Shown here piece after piece: positions 52,689 through 61,159 of a stretch of DNA of 64,000 nt. Within the stretch, counting starts at the first letter, position 1; every line of letters starts with the position of its first letter. The translations under genes were made by a program, and so were the position numbers. The stretch lies in the NCBI RefSeq assembly GCF_002119405.1, contig NZ_MTBG01000015.1, positions 1 through 64,000 of the forward strand. The letters run 5' to 3'. Source of the stretch: Pseudoruegeria sp. SK021 (GTDB lineage Bacteria; Pseudomonadota; Alphaproteobacteria; Rhodobacterales; Rhodobacteraceae). The notes beneath the pieces were generated by a model. That model worked only from the letters and a program-made list of their open reading frames with translations, made no database searches and had not been told where the DNA came from.

Positions 52689-54005
52689 ATGCTGTGCCGT
52701 TTCCTTGTCCCTTTTCTGCTGGTCGCTGGCCCCGGACTGACCGATCTGCCGCTTGCCGTTGACGACGGGCAGTTCACAGCAGTTGCCCTGCCAGAAGCGG
52801 AACTGGGGCAGTTGCTGTTTTATGATCCGATCCTGTCCGGCAATCGTGCTATCTCTTGCGCCACGTGCCACCATCCACGGTTCGGCACCTCAGACGGTCT
52901 ATCGCTGGGGATGGGTGAGGGCGGCATCGGGCTGGGGCCAAACCGCCGTCCCGATCCGGCCAATCCGCCCGAGCAACGGATTCCGCGCAATGCGCCGGCG
53001 CTGTTCAATCTCGGCGCACAAGACTTTACCGTGCTGTTTCACGACGGCAGGATCGAGGTGGATCCGACCCGCCCGGGGGGGCTACGCACGCCGCTTGCCG
53101 CTGATATGACGCTTGGATTTTCCGGCATTTTATCGGCTCAGACGATGTTTCCGGTGCTGAGCCAAGATGAAATGGCCGGGCATGTGCAAGAGAATGAAAT
53201 CGCCCGCGCCGCGCGCCAAGGCTTGATCACAGGACCGGGCGGGGCGTGGGATCTGATCGCGCAACGGGTCGCCGCCATTCCGGCCTATCAGGCGCGGTTC
53301 GAAGCGGTCTATCCAGAGATCGCGGCCGGTCGCCCCATCGCCTTTACCGATATCTCCAACGCGATTGCGGGCTTTATGGGATTCGAATGGCGCTCGGATG
53401 ACAGCCCGTTTGATGCGGTGCTGCGTGGCGAGGCGGCGTTAGAGGGGGCGGCCGCGGACGGGCAGGCGCTGTTCTATGGGGCGGGCGGGTGCAGCACCTG
53501 CCATTCTGGGCCGTTCCAGACCGATCACGACTTTCACGCCATGGGGGTGCCGCAAATCGGGCCGGGCAAGGCGGCGCGGTTCGAAAGCCACAGCCGGGAT
53601 GAGGGCCGCCTGCGCGTGACCGGCCTTGCCGAGGATGCCTTCAAGTTTCGCACCCCAAGCCTGCGCAATGTCCGCCTGACCGGGCCTTACGGCCATTCCG
53701 GCGCCTATGCTGACCTGACCGAATTTGTCACGGCGCATGCGGATCCGCGCCGCGCGTCAGAAGCGTATGACCGCTCTCAAGCCGTTCTGGTCGGGCCGAG
53801 CTTTGCGTCGGACTGGCGCATTCTGGATGATCCGGCGGAGATTGCCCAGATCGTGGCGGCGACATCGCCGGACCGGATCGACCTTTCCCCGACCGAGATT
53901 GCAGCGCTTGTCGCCTTCCTTGACAGTCTGACCGGGGCGACCGCGTTGACCGGGCGGCTGGGAGTTCCTGAAACGGTGCCCAGCGGCTTGCCCGTTGACC
54001 AATAA
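52689..54005 (+). CDS. Di-haem cytochrome c peroxidase, MauG-like
   Basis: The protein has 438 residues with a hydrophobic N-terminal export signal (MLCRFLVPFLLVAGPGL). Two CxxCH haem sites are present at Cys57-His61 (CATCH) and Cys268-His272 (CSTCH). Further family marks are PRNAPALFNLGAQDFTVLFH and KFRTPSLRNVRLTGPYGHSGAY. It is a periplasmic bacterial di-haem peroxidase of the CcpA/MauG group, either reducing peroxide or oxidising a protein partner. It is not obviously tied to its neighbours; a 251-base gap with no clear feature precedes it. Confidence 0.88.
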   Translation: MLCRFLVPFLLVAGPGLTDLPLAVDDGQFTAVALPEAELGQLLFYDPILSGNRAISCATCHHPRFGTSDGLSLGMGEGGIGLGPNRRPDPANPPEQRIPRNAPALFNLGAQDFTVLFHDGRIEVDPTRPGGLRTPLAADMTLGFSGILSAQTMFPVLSQDEMAGHVQENEIARAARQGLITGPGGAWDLIAQRVAAIPAYQARFEAVYPEIAAGRPIAFTDISNAIAGFMGFEWRSDDSPFDAVLRGEAALEGAAADGQALFYGAGGCSTCHSGPFQTDHDFHAMGVPQIGPGKAARFESHSRDEGRLRVTGLAEDAFKFRTPSLRNVRLTGPYGHSGAYADLTEFVTAHADPRRASEAYDRSQAVLVGPSFASDWRILDDPAEIAQIVAATSPDRIDLSPTEIAALVAFLDSLTGATALTGRLGVPETVPSGLPVDQ

Positions 54006-54163
54006 AGTAGCGGAATGGCGTCGTTTGACCTAGACTGGACAGGTCAGATTCAGTTCGAGCCTTGATTGGAACCAAAGACCGTCCACTGTGGTTACATGCC
54101 ACCAGTGACGGTTCTGCCGCGCTGTTCCTGATACCGCCCCTAACCAGAGAGTTGGACCCGCAA

Positions 54164-54946
54164 GTGATCTTCGACATCAATGTTCATCTGCATTACCGGA
54201 TGGCTGACCCGACCGACATCTTGTTGCAGATCGAGGCGGCGGAACTGCCCGACCAGCCCTTGCATCACGCCAATATTGACCTCAGCGACACGGCCTATTT
54301 CGCCCGGACCCTTGCCGAGGATGGCATCGGCAACCGGATCTGGATGCAGGTCCAAGGTGATTTCGTTTGTGATTACACCTCGCGCGTTGAGGTCACGCGC
54401 CCGGTGCCGGACCTGTCAAATTTGCAGACCGGTCCGCTGCATTTGTTGCCGGGCGATGTGTTCAAATACCTGATGCCCTCGCGCTATTGCCCGTCTGATG
54501 AATTCCAAAGCTATGTGTTTGAAGAATTCGGTCATTTGTCCGGCGGCGCGCGGGTCGTGGCCATTCGCGACTGGATCGAAGGCCATTTTCGCTATTTGCC
54601 CGGCGTCAGCACGTCACAGACCACGGCGCTGGACACCTTTGTGCAACGGCAGGGGATTTGCCGCGATTTTGCCCACGTGCTGATCACGCTGGCCCGGGCC
54701 TCTGCCATTCCCGCGCGGTTCTGTAGCGTGTTTGCACCGGGGGTCACGCCGCAGGATTTCCATGCGGTGGCGCAGGTCTATCTTGACGGGGCGTGGCATC
54801 TGGTCGATCCGACGGGGATGGCCAGCGCCGACAGCATCGCCATCATCGGGGTCGGTCAGGACGCCGCGCATGTGGCATTCCTGACCAGTTTTAATTATGC
54901 GCAATTGCTGGAACAGACGGTGTCGATCGACGTGCCGAACCTTTAA
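54164..54946 (+). CDS. Transglutaminase-like cysteine peptidase-fold protein
   Basis: The protein has about 260 residues. An N-terminal beta domain begins VIFDINVHLHYRMADPTDIL, and the transglutaminase core has the triad Cys166 (QGICRDFAHVLITLARA), His200 (DFHAVAQVYL) and Asp215 (WHLVDPTG). The GTG at 54164 gives the usual family N-terminus. The open frame extends to a TTG at 54062, which would add 34 unrelated-looking residues. Such proteins may be peptidases or amidases; the true substrate is unknown. It has no signal peptide and ends near the convergent sugar isomerase gene. Confidence 0.85.
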   Translation: MIFDINVHLHYRMADPTDILLQIEAAELPDQPLHHANIDLSDTAYFARTLAEDGIGNRIWMQVQGDFVCDYTSRVEVTRPVPDLSNLQTGPLHLLPGDVFKYLMPSRYCPSDEFQSYVFEEFGHLSGGARVVAIRDWIEGHFRYLPGVSTSQTTALDTFVQRQGICRDFAHVLITLARASAIPARFCSVFAPGVTPQDFHAVAQVYLDGAWHLVDPTGMASADSIAIIGVGQDAAHVAFLTSFNYAQLLEQTVSIDVPNL

Positions 54947-54972
54947 GGCGCAGGGCTGTCTGTCCCCTTACT

Positions 54973-56250
54973 TCAGAGCGCGCCCAGCTGATCCAATTCC
55001 CGGGCAAGGCCCTGCGTAATGCTGCCATCGGCGGGAAAGAGGGGGATCAAGCAGGCCTGAAGGGCGTGGTAGAGATCGGGCTTGCCGGTAAAGACCCGTG
55101 GCGCCGGGCGCATTTCGGCATCCAGTTCCGGGTGCCATGCACCGGCGGTATGGTCGATGAAACGGGTGCTGACCACGCCCCAAATCCGGCGATACCACTG
55201 TTCGAACCGCGGGTCCGCATCGACTGAGGCCAAGGCGGCGGCGGCACCGATGCCTTCGGCGCAGGGCCACCAAAACCGGTCGGCCTGCGCCGGGGCGTCG
55301 TCCCAGTCCAGCGTGTAGTAAAAGCCGCCGGTGTCCTCGGCCCAGCCAATCTGGGTTGTCGTGAGAAACAGGTTGCGGGCAGCGTCAAGCATCCAGTCGT
55401 CGTGGCGGTCGCTTAACCCCCAGAGCTGAACCAACAGCCGGCTCCATTCCAGCGCGTGGCCGGGGGTGGTTCCATGCGGACGGAACATCGGATCGCCGGA
55501 ATAATCGCGGTCGATCTGCCAGTCTTCGGTGAAATGCTCGGCCACGCGCCAGCCTTCGGCCCGGGCGTGCCGGTCGATAATCAGGCTGGCAATGCTGCGC
55601 GCCTTGTCCAGATAGGCCACCGTGCCAGTGGCCTCAAAGGCTGCCATCAGGGCTTCGGTGAGATGCATGTTGGAATTTTGGCCGCGATAGGGGCCAAGCG
55701 CCGACCAGTCGGCAGCGTATTCTTCGGTGGTGGCTCCTGCGTCTGCGTCCCAGAACCGGGTCTCAAGCACCTCGGTGATGTCCGCAAGCAGCCGGTCCGC
55801 ATCGGGATGGCCGACCACCTTGGCCGAAGACGCGGCCAACAGAACGAAGGCATGCCCATAAGCCTGTTTGCTGTCATTAACCGGGCCAGCATCGTCGACA
55901 CCCCAGTAGTAGCCGCCCCGAGCCGCATCGCGGTGCCGCGACCATAGGAATGCCATGCCGTGATCGACCATCGGATCGGCACCGGGATACCCCAACTGAT
56001 GCGCGATTGCCGAGCAATGAACCATTCGGCAGGTTTCGTGCAATTGGCGCAATGTGCCGGTTTCGCCGTCCGAGGCGGGCAGGGGCTGGCCCTCACTGTC
56101 GAGCACAAAGAAGCCCCCAGCGGGATTGAGCGAGGCCGGTTGGAAGAAATCCAGCAAATCCATGGCCTGTCCCATCAGCCAGTCACGATGCGCCGGACGG
56201 TCGACAAAACGCGGTCCGGTGGTGCCGATCCAAGGGGTAAGAGATGTCAT
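54973..56250 (-). CDS. AGE-family sugar isomerase/epimerase (YihS / mannose isomerase-like)
   Basis: This protein of about 425 residues has an alpha/alpha-barrel. The segments DHGMAFLW, YRGQNSNMHLTEALMAAFEA, EHFTEDWQIDRDYSGD, GTTPGHALEWSRLL and GKPDLYHALQAC closely follow the pattern of YihS/aldose-ketose isomerases. The His of TPGH and the His of DLYH are the catalytic pair. Known relatives interconvert mannose/fructose/glucose or sulfoquinovose/sulfofructose. ATG at 56250, after AAGGAACC, is preferred over the TTG at 56256. A link with the nearby sulfatase locus is possible but unproven. Confidence 0.86.
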   Translation of the reverse strand: MTSLTPWIGTTGPRFVDRPAHRDWLMGQAMDLLDFFQPASLNPAGGFFVLDSEGQPLPASDGETGTLRQLHETCRMVHCSAIAHQLGYPGADPMVDHGMAFLWSRHRDAARGGYYWGVDDAGPVNDSKQAYGHAFVLLAASSAKVVGHPDADRLLADITEVLETRFWDADAGATTEEYAADWSALGPYRGQNSNMHLTEALMAAFEATGTVAYLDKARSIASLIIDRHARAEGWRVAEHFTEDWQIDRDYSGDPMFRPHGTTPGHALEWSRLLVQLWGLSDRHDDWMLDAARNLFLTTTQIGWAEDTGGFYYTLDWDDAPAQADRFWWPCAEGIGAAAALASVDADPRFEQWYRRIWGVVSTRFIDHTAGAWHPELDAEMRPAPRVFTGKPDLYHALQACLIPLFPADGSITQGLARELDQLGAL

Positions 56251-56460
56251 CAGCAAGGTTCCTTCACGGTGAGGGGCCAGTCCAGCCCGAGGGCCCCATC
56301 GCGTGGCCCGGATCGGTAGGACGTTCTGACCCGGCTTCGACGAAGGGTCAAGCCGCTGGCATCATTCGCTAGGCCCGTTCGGGGCTAGCGATCCTCTATG
56401 GGATCATCAGAGCTACGGCCTAGGGCCGGTGCTCCTTCAGGGATCGGGCCGCTTGCCGGG
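56251..56460. other. Short intergenic region
   Basis: These 210 bases between two leftward genes contain no supported gene or strong hairpin. A promoter for the isomerase gene is presumably here. Confidence 0.35.
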
Positions 56461-57405
56461 TCACGTGGTGGCTTCGCCCAACTCATCTGCCTTTACGGCC
56501 CCCCGCTCGCCCATCGGTTTTGCCGGACCCGAGGTGCTGTCGCGGGCGGTCTGGGCTTCGATCTCGCCATCCAATTCGGCACCAAACAGAAGGATCACGG
56601 CCGTGATCCACAGCCACATCAGCAGCACGATCACACCGCCAAGGGCCCCGAAGGTCTCATTGTAATTGCCGAAATTGCGGGCGTAGACGGAAAATCCCAA
56701 GGTCGCAATCACCCAGAGCAGACAGGCCACAAGTGCGCCCGGTGCCAACCAGCGCCATTTTGCTGGGCTGCGGGAGGGGCCGAACCGGTACAGACCCATG
56801 AAGCTGACCACGCCCAAGGCGTAGAGGATCGGCCAGCGGATCAAGAGCAATCCGTCGCGCAGCCACGGGGCCGGATCAAAAATCGCAAGCGCGACCGGCA
56901 ACGCGGCCAGAATAGCCAAGGTCAGCACGGCGATGACCAACAACCCTAAAGTCAGCGCAATCACCACAAGCTGAAGGTGGATCAGGCCGCGCTTTTCCTC
57001 TTCGTTATAGCAGGTGTTCAGGCCGATGATGACATTGTTGACCCCGCGTGAGGCCGAGAACAACGCCAAAAGGATACTGACGATGGCCGTAAAGCCCAGA
57101 TCGTCGCTCTGCGCACTGGCCACGTCGTTAACTTGGGTAGAGATGATGTCAGCCGCACTGCTTGGCAAGGCACTGGTCAGGGATTGTATCTCGCGCGACA
57201 GTGTCAGCGGATCCGCAATGAGCCCGCCAATGGCAAGCAGGGCAGTAATGGCCGGGAACAGCGCCAGCAGGCCGAAAAATGCGACCCCAGCGGCAATGAG
57301 CATGACGTTGTCTTTCAGGACCGCTCGATAGAACCGGACCAAAATATCGCGCCACGCGATCCACGGCATTTGTAGAACACCTGTTGCATCGCGGCCTCGT
57401 GCCAT
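56461..57405 (-). CDS. YihY/BrkB-family inner-membrane protein
   Basis: This protein of about 314 residues has six hydrophobic segments and the family hallmarks LIAAGVAFFGLLALFPAITAL, SASRGVNNVIIGLNTCYNEE and FGALGGVIVLLMWLWITAVILLFGAEL (the YihY/virulence factor BrkB, formerly 'RNase BN', pattern). The function of the family is unsettled; membrane transport or envelope roles are suggested. The frame continues to 57522, but MARGRDATGV at 57405, preceded by GGCAGGAACGG, is the better start. The C-terminal 30 residues are charged. Confidence 0.87.
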   Translation of the reverse strand: MARGRDATGVLQMPWIAWRDILVRFYRAVLKDNVMLIAAGVAFFGLLALFPAITALLAIGGLIADPLTLSREIQSLTSALPSSAADIISTQVNDVASAQSDDLGFTAIVSILLALFSASRGVNNVIIGLNTCYNEEEKRGLIHLQLVVIALTLGLLVIAVLTLAILAALPVALAIFDPAPWLRDGLLLIRWPILYALGVVSFMGLYRFGPSRSPAKWRWLAPGALVACLLWVIATLGFSVYARNFGNYNETFGALGGVIVLLMWLWITAVILLFGAELDGEIEAQTARDSTSGPAKPMGERGAVKADELGEATT

Positions 57406-57584
57406 CCGTTCCTGCCTTCTTATAAGCTCATCGTTGCCAGTCCAACGTGTTGCGACCGCCGAAGGTTCCCGAGTTGATCCTATCGTCGGTTGGGCTGCTG
57501 GCCTGTCGGCGCAATGCTGCAATGCAGAACTTGCATGGCCCCAGCTATTGTGCAGGCGCAGCGTCGGCCCTAAATACTGCCCAA

Positions 57585-57662
57585 GAGATTGGTTCCTCCT
57601 CCTCCCTGAGCCAATCCTCGCAAATTGGCGACGTCCCCTCCTCCCGGGCGTCGCCTTTTTTT
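57585..57662 (+). ncRNA. Anti-Shine-Dalgarno small RNA (alpha-r14/CcsR-like), two hairpins and terminator
   Basis: Two consecutive stem-loops both expose CCTCCTCCC, an anti-Shine-Dalgarno sequence. Hairpin 1: GATTGGTT (57587-57594) pairs with AGCCAATC (57609-57616) with one G-T pair; the loop holds the motif at 57598-57606. Hairpin 2: GGCGACG (57627-57633) pairs with CGTCGCC (57649-57655); the loop holds the motif at 57637-57645 and is followed by seven T (57656-57662), forming a rho-independent terminator. Paired CCTCCTCCC loops define the alpha-r14 / CcsR-type stress RNAs of alphaproteobacteria. The 5' end is unknown and may lie tens of bases upstream. No DUF1127 gene, the usual neighbour of CcsR RNAs in Rhodobacter, was seen. 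Confidence 0.75.
57627..57662 (+). terminator. Rho-independent terminator of the small RNA
   Basis: A 7-bp GC-rich stem (GGCGACG/CGTCGCC) with a 15-base loop is followed by TTTTTTT. It is the only classical intrinsic terminator I noticed in the window and belongs to the small RNA rather than to a protein gene. Confidence 0.8.
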
Positions 57663-57764
57663 GTGTCCGGACCGCAGCCCCCTCTCAGATGGGACGATCT
57701 GCGCCCTTGTCTTGTCACCATTCGGCGAAGAGGTCATGACTGACCCAACCAACCGGAGGCGCCC

Positions 57765-58508
57765 ATGACCCCTATTCACGCCATTGGCGATATTCACGGC
57801 CATCTGGCCCAACTCGACGCCGCGCTGGACGCCATCGCGCGCCACGGCGAGCCGACAGCGCAGGTGGTGTTCCTTGGTGATTTTGTGGATCGCGGGCCAG
57901 ATGCGCGCCGGGTGATTGAAACGCTGATGCAGGGCCAAGCCGATGGGCGGCCGTGGATCTGTTTGTTGGGAAACCATGACCGCTTCATCGCGCGTTATCT
58001 GGCCAACCCGAAATACTGCGATCCGAATACATCGCGTCCGCTGCTGTGGACTGACACGCCGTTGGGCGGGCGGGCGACCCTTGCATCCTATGGGGTGGAT
58101 GCGTCGGAAGATCGACGGATTGAGGATATCCACGCCGATGCCGTCGCAGCGATTCCGCAAGCGCATCTCGACTGGATCGCCGGGCTGCCGCGCTATTACG
58201 AAACGGATGACCATATTTTCGTCCATGCCGGGCTGCGGCCCGGGGTGCCGCTTCGCGCGCAAAAAGAAGACGATCTCATCTGGATCCGTGACGGATTTCT
58301 GAACAGCGACCATCGCTGGGATCGTCTGGTGGTGCACGGTCACACCGCGCTCGATCACCCGCAACTCTACCACAACCGCCTGAACCTTGATGGCGGCGCG
58401 GGCTATGGTCGCCCGCTGGTTCCTGCCCTTCTGGAAGGACGCGCTGTGTCGGTCCTGAACCAGACCGGGCGCAGCCCGCTTGCGGTTTCCGCTGTCACCA
58501 GCAGCTAA
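57765..58508 (+). CDS. Calcineurin-like metallophosphoesterase (Ser/Thr phosphatase-like)
   Basis: This 247-residue protein has all metal-binding blocks of the PPP-type phosphoesterases: GDIHGH (residues 8-13), GDFVDRGP, GNHDRF, a His in HAGLRPG and VHGHTALDHP near residue 195. The LRPG and 'GH' spacing match bacterial PrpA/PrpE-type protein phosphatases or Ap4A hydrolase-like enzymes. It is preceded by the small RNA and appears to be a single-gene unit. Confidence 0.88.
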   Translation: MTPIHAIGDIHGHLAQLDAALDAIARHGEPTAQVVFLGDFVDRGPDARRVIETLMQGQADGRPWICLLGNHDRFIARYLANPKYCDPNTSRPLLWTDTPLGGRATLASYGVDASEDRRIEDIHADAVAAIPQAHLDWIAGLPRYYETDDHIFVHAGLRPGVPLRAQKEDDLIWIRDGFLNSDHRWDRLVVHGHTALDHPQLYHNRLNLDGGAGYGRPLVPALLEGRAVSVLNQTGRSPLAVSAVTSS

Positions 58509-58604
58509 CGGGGTTCCCGGCGCGGGCAACCGGTGGCGGACGGGATTGCGCCCAGTGCCGGAACCATGCTGTGTTGAATGAAATCAACGGGGGGCAAGTC
58601 TGCG

Positions 58605-58913
58605 ATGACCGCGCATGATGCATCGGCAAAGCCCGATGGCGCTCCGGCAGAGGCGGCCTTTGTCTACGTGCTGGGATGCCTGACGGCCCAAGGCTATCGC
58701 ACCTATGTCGGCTGGACCATCGATCTTGAGCAACGTGTGGCCCGCCACAATGCGGGCACCGGGGCCAAGACCACCCGTGGCCGGACGTGGTGCCTGCTTT
58801 ATGCCGAGCGCTGGTCATCACGGCGCTGCGCCATGAGCCGGGAGTGGTATTTGAAACGTGACCGCCCGATGCGGCGGGGCTTGGCGCGAACCGCGCAAGG
58901 CTTAACACCGTAA
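58605..58913 (+). CDS. GIY-YIG nuclease-domain protein (YhbQ-like)
   Basis: This protein of about 102 residues contains the compact GIY-YIG fold: FVYVLGC (equivalent of GIY), YRTYVGWT (YIG), Arg in LEQRVARHNAGTGAKTTRG, and Glu in REWYLKRDR. Stand-alone members are probably DNA nucleases with roles in repair; the true substrate is not known. A Met at 58578 is an alternative start; MTAHDASAK at 58605 has a G-rich stretch upstream at suitable distance. Confidence 0.83.
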   Translation: MTAHDASAKPDGAPAEAAFVYVLGCLTAQGYRTYVGWTIDLEQRVARHNAGTGAKTTRGRTWCLLYAERWSSRRCAMSREWYLKRDRPMRRGLARTAQGLTP

Positions 58914-59032
58914 CCGCATGCGTTGCCGTGGTTTGCGTGGCCCCGCATAGGTCATGGCCTTCTGTTGGATCGAAGTGCTTGCGTGATGCGGCCCGAGGCT
59001 GCAAGACGCGCGTGCACAGGAAAGGAACCCCA

Positions 59033-59803
59033 ATGACCGCTGCATCGCTGTTTGATTTGTCCGGGCGGATTGCCCTTGTCACCGGCGCAAGTCGCGGTCT
59101 CGGCCGGTCGATTGCCCTTGGCCTGGCCGAGGCCGGGGCCGATCTGGTGGTGGCCGGGCGCGATGCGGCGGCCTTGGCCGACACTGTCAGCGCCATAGAG
59201 GCAATGGAGCGACGCGCCCGGCCGCTGTCCCTTGATCTGCGCGATGTCGCGGCCTTTGATGCAGCGGTGGCCGACATTTCTGCAACCTTCGGTCCGCTGG
59301 ATATTCTGGTCAACAATGCCGGGATGGAAAGCGTGCGGGCCTCAACCGAGGTCACGCCGGATCTGTGGGATGCCATAGTTGACACCAACTTGAAGGGCGC
59401 GTTCTTTCTGTCGCAGGCGGTGGCGCGCTCGATGTTGCCGCGTGGGGCCGGGGCGATCGTCAACCTCTGTTCGTTGACCTCTTTCGTGGGTATCCCGACG
59501 GCTGTGCCTTATGGGGCCTCCAAAACCGGCCTGCTGGGCGTGACCCGGGCATTGTCTGCCGAATGGGCCGGGCAGGGGGTGCGCGTGAACGCAATTGCGC
59601 CGGGCTATTTCCGCACAGCCATGACCGAAGCCTTCTATCAGGACGATACCTGGGAGACGGCGATGCGCGCGAAAATTCCCATGGGCCGGTTTGGCACGCT
59701 GGACGAGGTGCGCGGGGCAGTGATTTTTCTGGTCTCGGATGCGTCGGCCTATATCACCGGCCAATGTCTTGGGATCGACGGGGGCTTTCTGGCCTCTGTG
59801 TGA
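59033..59803 (+). CDS. Short-chain dehydrogenase/reductase (gluconate 5-dehydrogenase-like)
   Basis: The protein has 256 residues. The cofactor motif TGASRGLG is at residues 17-24, NNAG at 94-97, and the catalytic residues are Ser147, Tyr160 and Lys164 (YGASK). Arg43 (AGRD) after the second strand suggests NADP use. The pattern LFDLSGRIALVTGASRGLG and MTEAFYQDDTW resembles gluconate 5-dehydrogenase-type or 3-oxoacyl-reductase-like SDRs. The upstream frame to 58928 is not needed; MTAASLFDLS follows AAAGGAACCCCA. It precedes an ABC operon by 157 bases and may belong to it. Confidence 0.87.
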   Translation: MTAASLFDLSGRIALVTGASRGLGRSIALGLAEAGADLVVAGRDAAALADTVSAIEAMERRARPLSLDLRDVAAFDAAVADISATFGPLDILVNNAGMESVRASTEVTPDLWDAIVDTNLKGAFFLSQAVARSMLPRGAGAIVNLCSLTSFVGIPTAVPYGASKTGLLGVTRALSAEWAGQGVRVNAIAPGYFRTAMTEAFYQDDTWETAMRAKIPMGRFGTLDEVRGAVIFLVSDASAYITGQCLGIDGGFLASV

Positions 59804-59960
59804 CCGGCCCCGCTGGTTTGACAGGGCCGTGCTTATTCGACAATCGTCCCGCAAGCCCGGCGGATCATTTCACGCCACTGGCAGGGCCGCTACGATTTGA
59901 CCTCTGGGAAAACCCAAGAAATCTATACAAACGGTTCGGCCTCGGCATTAAGGTCGATTG

Positions 59961-61121
59961 ATGGTGGAATTGAGAGCGGTGGCAGTCAGTATGAGGAACG
60001 TCAGCACGTCGAGCCCGGCCAAGTCAGGTCTTGGCGATGCGGCAGTATCGGTCCGCGATGTGTCGGTGGACTTTGATGGGACTGTCGCTGTCGCGAATGC
60101 GTCGTTCGATCTGGCTCAGGGCCGGTTCCTGACCATCTTGGGGCCGTCGGGATCGGGCAAGACCACGCTGCTGCGCATGATCGCCGGGTTTCTAACCCCA
60201 AGCAGCGGCGCGATTTTTGTGGCCGGTCAGCCGGTCGATCGCTTGCCGCCGCACCGGCGATCCATCGGGATGGTGTTTCAGAAACTGGCCTTGTTCCCGC
60301 ATATGACTGCGGCCCAGAATGTGGCGTTTCCGCTGAAAATGCGTCGCCACGATGCCCGGACCATCGCAGCCCGGGTCGATGACTTTCTTGATCTGGTCCG
60401 GCTTGGCGGGCTTGGCGGACGGCGGGTTGGCGAATTGTCAGGCGGTCAGCAACAGCGCGTGGCGATTGCCCGCGCCCTTGTGTTTGAGCCCGATTTGCTG
60501 CTGTTGGATGAGCCCCTTGCCGCCCTCGACCGCAAGCTGCGCGAGGAAATGCAGTTGGAATTTCGCCGCATCCAGCGGGAACTTGGCGTCACCACGATTA
60601 ACGTCACCCACGATCAGCGCGAGGCGTTGGTGGTATCAGACGAGGTTATCGTGATGGATCACGGGGTGATCCAACAGGCCGCGCCGCCTTCGGTGCTTTA
60701 CCGGGAACCTGCCAACGAATTTGTCTCGGGCTTCATCGGGGTTAGTAGCGTGCTGAACGGCACAGTTGGGCCGGGCGCGACGTTGCTGGTGGGCGATGTG
60801 GCCTGTCCGGGGCGCACGCGTGGCCTCGACGCCGTGACTGGCACACCGGCGCGCGGAATGGTGCGGGCCGAGCAGATCCGCATGGCCACCGAGGCCCGCA
60901 CGCTGACCGATCTGGACGTCACCCTGCCCGGCACCGTGCAGGAGGCGATTTTTGAAGGCGAGCGGCGGCTCTATTCGGTGCAGGTGCCCGCGCTTGGCGG
61001 CGCGGTGTTGCAGGTGTTGCATCACGATCCCCTTGCGCTTGATTTGCTCGCCCCCGGAACGCCGGTCCATCTGGGCTGGCGTGCCTCTGATTTGTTGATC
61101 CTGTCGGCCACCGCTGCTTGA
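59961..61121 (+). CDS. ABC transporter ATP-binding protein, PotA/opine type
   Basis: This ATPase of about 386 residues has Walker A GPSGSGKTT (residues 61-69), signature LSGGQQQRVAIARAL, Walker B LLLLDEPLAALD, THDQREA, and a C-terminal TOBE-like region. The N-terminal 30 residues before the nucleotide-binding domain are unusual. Candidate starts are TTG 59958, ATG 59961 (after AAGG) and ATG 59991. It is the first gene of a second polyamine-type import operon (ATPase, binding protein, two permeases). Confidence 0.88.
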   Translation: MVELRAVAVSMRNVSTSSPAKSGLGDAAVSVRDVSVDFDGTVAVANASFDLAQGRFLTILGPSGSGKTTLLRMIAGFLTPSSGAIFVAGQPVDRLPPHRRSIGMVFQKLALFPHMTAAQNVAFPLKMRRHDARTIAARVDDFLDLVRLGGLGGRRVGELSGGQQQRVAIARALVFEPDLLLLDEPLAALDRKLREEMQLEFRRIQRELGVTTINVTHDQREALVVSDEVIVMDHGVIQQAAPPSVLYREPANEFVSGFIGVSSVLNGTVGPGATLLVGDVACPGRTRGLDAVTGTPARGMVRAEQIRMATEARTLTDLDVTLPGTVQEAIFEGERRLYSVQVPALGGAVLQVLHHDPLALDLLAPGTPVHLGWRASDLLILSATAA

Positions 61122-61159
61122 TTGCGGCCCATCCACACCCATCCAACACGGAGATGATC

